The notes below the pieces were generated by a model. That model did not search any database and had not been told where the DNA came from. It saw only the letters and a list, made by a program, of their open reading frames with translations. Positions 62,196-64,000 of a stretch of 64,000 nt of DNA are shown piece by piece (positions within the stretch are counted from its first letter, which is position 1; each line of letters begins with the position of its first letter). The position numbers and the translations under genes are program-made. The DNA is from Azonexaceae bacterium (GTDB taxonomy: Bacteria > Pseudomonadota > Gammaproteobacteria > Burkholderiales > Rhodocyclaceae): the NCBI GenBank assembly GCA_013335535.1, contig JAAXVL010000001.1, positions 327,764 through 391,763 of the forward strand, read 5' to 3'.

Positions 62196-63671
62196 TCAAC
62201 GACCTTCCTTGATCAGGCGGCCGCCCGAGGGCTGGATGGGACGGGCGTTGTTTTTGTAGAGCCGGCTGAAGATGTTGATCTGGTCCGCCGAAACCTGCGC
62301 TGGCTGCTTCATGACCAGCCACAGCACGCCTTCGGAACACGGTGGCGTGGTCAGCGAGCCCATGTAGGTGTAGTAATTGCGGCTGGTCGGCAACAGGGTA
62401 TTGAGGTCGATCGTCGTGCTTGGCGGCGCTACCGGCAGGTTCTTTTCCAGCGGCATGTTGTTCCACAAGGTCTGGATGAATGCATTCTCGGTGCCGCGTT
62501 CGAGCAGTACGGCGACAACCGCCAGCTGGCCATCGTCGGCTTTGTGCACGAGATGGGCGACCATGTCGAAACGCTGTCCATTGACCTTTTCTTCCGACGG
62601 GCGATGGAAATGAAACTGGACCAGCTCGTAGGTCTTGCCGGTCAGGGAGATCGAACTTTCGCCGACTTCGACCTGAACTGTGTGGCCGTTGTCGATGATG
62701 CGGAAGGTGGAAGGCTGGTAATTGAACTTGATTGGCTCCAGATCGACCTTGATGCCATCCTTGATATCGATCGGTGACTGCCGCTGGCCAATGGCGCAGG
62801 TCTTGTTGTTCTGGTCGAGTTTCGCCCAGTTTTCGGGGCCTCCGGCACCTTCGTAATCCCAGTGGATGTGCGCATGCTGAATGGCCGGTTCACTGTGCGC
62901 TAGTTCCAGCATGTAGCCGTCGGACTGGTTGCCCTGAGGCCGGGGCGCTTTTTTGGGCTTGGGTGTCGGGGCTTGGCTGGTGTGAACGACAACGGTTGCT
63001 GCCTTCGGTGCGGCTACCTTGGGCGGAGCAGGGGTGGGAGCGGGTGGAGGCGGAGCGGGCGGTGCCGTTTCCTTGGCGCTTTCCATGGCCGCCTTGAGGT
63101 TGGGCCTGATCGACGGAATTGCGCTTTCCTTCGGAGGTGCCGCGCCATGGGCGGCATCGCTGGCTTTCACGGCCTCGGGCTTTTCGGCCTTGGCCATTTC
63201 CTTTTTGAGCATCGCCTCGTTGGCTGCTTTCAGCTGGCCGGCTGCCTCATTGGCTTTCTGGGCGATCTCGGCAGCGCCTTCCTTGGGCGGGCGACAGACT
63301 TCGCGCAGCACCTTGTCGTCCAGCGTGCCGGTACGTACAGGTAGTTCGGTGCCTTTGATGTCCTCTTCGCGGACGACGTCGTTTTCGTTTTTCTTGAAAA
63401 TACGCTTGATCGTGTTGGCGCTGCGCGTTGTGCAGTCGTAGCGGGTGATCGCTTCGATCACGCGGTAGGGGGCGCCGGAGCGGCCATCCACCAGTTCTTT
63501 TTCGAGCACGACTCGGCCTTGCGCCTCAACGGTATTGCCGTCACGTTTCAGGCTGGTGCGATTGAGCTCAATGCGCTTGCCCGGTTCGGACGAAATCGTT
63601 TGCCAGGCGGGCGCGGCCGAGACACCGAAAGGCAGGGCGACCAGCAGGCTGGCGATTATCAGTAGGCGCAT
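62196..63671 (-). CDS. Alpha-carbonic anhydrase with N-terminal extension domain
   Basis: This is an exported 491-aa fusion, started at the ATG complementary to 63671 (GAGGGAAG upstream; signal peptide MRLLIIASLLVALPFGVSA). Residues ~22-130 form a surface-adhesin-E/CNP1-like domain (WQTISSEPGKRIELNRTSLK). A helical Ala/Lys stretch and a long Pro/Ala linker (PPAPPPPAPTPAPP) follow. The C-terminal ~220 residues are an alpha-class carbonic anhydrase: RQSPIDI, the zinc His pair in FHFHRPSEE with the third His in MVAHLVH, and TTPPCSEGVLWLV. It should hydrate CO2 in the periplasm. Confidence 0.9.
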   Translation of the reverse strand: MRLLIIASLLVALPFGVSAAPAWQTISSEPGKRIELNRTSLKRDGNTVEAQGRVVLEKELVDGRSGAPYRVIEAITRYDCTTRSANTIKRIFKKNENDVVREEDIKGTELPVRTGTLDDKVLREVCRPPKEGAAEIAQKANEAAGQLKAANEAMLKKEMAKAEKPEAVKASDAAHGAAPPKESAIPSIRPNLKAAMESAKETAPPAPPPPAPTPAPPKVAAPKAATVVVHTSQAPTPKPKKAPRPQGNQSDGYMLELAHSEPAIQHAHIHWDYEGAGGPENWAKLDQNNKTCAIGQRQSPIDIKDGIKVDLEPIKFNYQPSTFRIIDNGHTVQVEVGESSISLTGKTYELVQFHFHRPSEEKVNGQRFDMVAHLVHKADDGQLAVVAVLLERGTENAFIQTLWNNMPLEKNLPVAPPSTTIDLNTLLPTSRNYYTYMGSLTTPPCSEGVLWLVMKQPAQVSADQINIFSRLYKNNARPIQPSGGRLIKEGR

Positions 63672-63797
63672 CTTGCTTCCCTCTTTTTCTCTTTGAATTC
63701 TGGCGCTTGTCGACGATATTTCGGCTGGTTTCGAGAATTCTTGAGTGCATTTTGTCATTCCTTGCATTTTGCCTGTATTTCCAGTAACTTGCAGCCT

Positions 63798-63881
63798 CTC
63801 GTTAGGGGTGCCCGACTCGATTCGGGCTGAGAATCACCCTTCGAACCTGACCGGGTCATGCCGTCGTAGGGAAACGAACTT
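63798..63881 (+). ncRNA. TPP riboswitch (THI element)
   Basis: The conserved core is clear: AGGGGTGCC, then GGGCTGAGAATCACCC, then GAACCTGACCGGGTCATGCC and GTAGGGAAACGA. It lies 50 nt before the thiC ATG, so thiamin pyrophosphate should switch off thiC translation or transcription. Confidence 0.95.
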
Positions 63882-63930
63882 TGTTGCTCCTTGCCCGTCT
63901 TACCCCGCTGCATCCACGCAAGGAATAACC

Positions 63931-64000
63931 ATGAACGCCACCGAACAGTTTCTCGCCGCCAACGCCCACGTCGACGAGGCCGCAGTCCAGCCACTGCCCA
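63931..64000 (+). CDS. thiC: Phosphomethylpyrimidine synthase ThiC (5' end only)
   Basis: Only 23 codons are inside the window: MNATEQFLAANAHVDEAAVQ and onward, matching the N-terminus of betaproteobacterial ThiC. The enzyme converts AIR to the thiamin pyrimidine. AAGGAATAACC precedes the ATG, and the TPP riboswitch upstream supports the call. Confidence 0.88.
   Translation, partial: MNATEQFLAANAHVDEAAVQPLP

Noticed and set aside
62190-62202. TTCCGGTCAACGACC near the carbonic-anhydrase stop
   Set aside because: The match to the element is too short and the bases are rearranged.
1-64000. CRISPR arrays, insertion sequences, tRNA/rRNA genes, prophage
   Set aside because: No regularly spaced repeats, transposase or phage ORFs, or tRNA/rRNA-like sequences were seen. 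The dispersed element has irregular spacing of thousands of bases and both orientations, unlike a CRISPR.

Overview
The window comes from a GC-rich betaproteobacterium, most likely of the Rhodocyclales (Dechloromonas/Azonexus-like). This rests on the Cupriavidus-type hox gene order, the overall gene content and the codon usage; no database was consulted. About a third of it is one of the more complete [NiFe]-hydrogenase loci one can meet. The rest is core metabolism and envelope genes. I saw no tRNA, rRNA, insertion sequence, prophage or CRISPR array.

Layout. 1-332: 5' part of a CBS-domain gene on the minus strand. 346-12054: membrane-bound uptake hydrogenase hoxKGZ and maturation genes hoxMLOQRTV-hypABF, behind a clear sigma-54 promoter. 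12055-18909: a second, Hyb-type periplasmic hydrogenase (hybO-A-B-C-D-hypC-hybE) with its own sigma-54-like promoter. 18963-23450: hypCDE, a small unknown gene and hoxX. 23447-27359: H2-sensing regulation, hoxA/hupR (NtrC-type regulator) and hoxBC/hupUV (regulatory hydrogenase). 27498-36847: unrelated genes (two GGDEF proteins, NhaA, a J-domain protein, a lipoprotein, an EEP-family protein, an AAA ATPase, and a hemerythrin/NnrS-like/DUF59 trio). 36926-41731: nickel supply and the missing sensor kinase (nikR, hupT/hoxJ, a NiCoT nickel permease, a TonB receptor). 41819-53195: maeB, mpl, aroQ, accBC, prmA, a PfkB kinase and the ornithine-lipid genes olsBA. 53065-64000: apaH, glmS, a nucleotide-sugar epimerase, waaC, waaA, tolC, rhodanese, pcm-like and tetR genes, a carbonic-anhydrase fusion, and a TPP riboswitch at the start of thiC.

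How it works together. The regulatory hydrogenase HoxBC, kinase HupT and regulator HoxA should control sigma-54 promoters. I find -24/-12 elements in front of hoxK, hybO and the nickel permease. The permease element overlaps a NikR-type palindrome, which would tie nickel uptake to both H2 and Ni status. HoxK carries the six-cysteine proximal-cluster signature of O2-tolerant enzymes; HybO has Gly at the two extra positions. The cell therefore seems to keep one O2-tolerant and one standard uptake enzyme. The Hyb operon sits between hypF and hypC, splitting a hyp operon that is continuous in the Cupriavidus arrangement.

The most unusual feature is a dispersed DNA element: a 19-bp core CCACGGTCAACCGGAAAAA, usually followed by a GGCCAAAATTGAAAT-like tail, about 40 bp in all. 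I find 14 copies at 13 loci, in both orientations. Eight lie inside genes, and six of those are read in one frame (ATVNRK...). One pair forms a perfect 48-bp palindrome between genes, and one copy makes up nearly the whole apaH/glmS spacer. I do not recognise this element.
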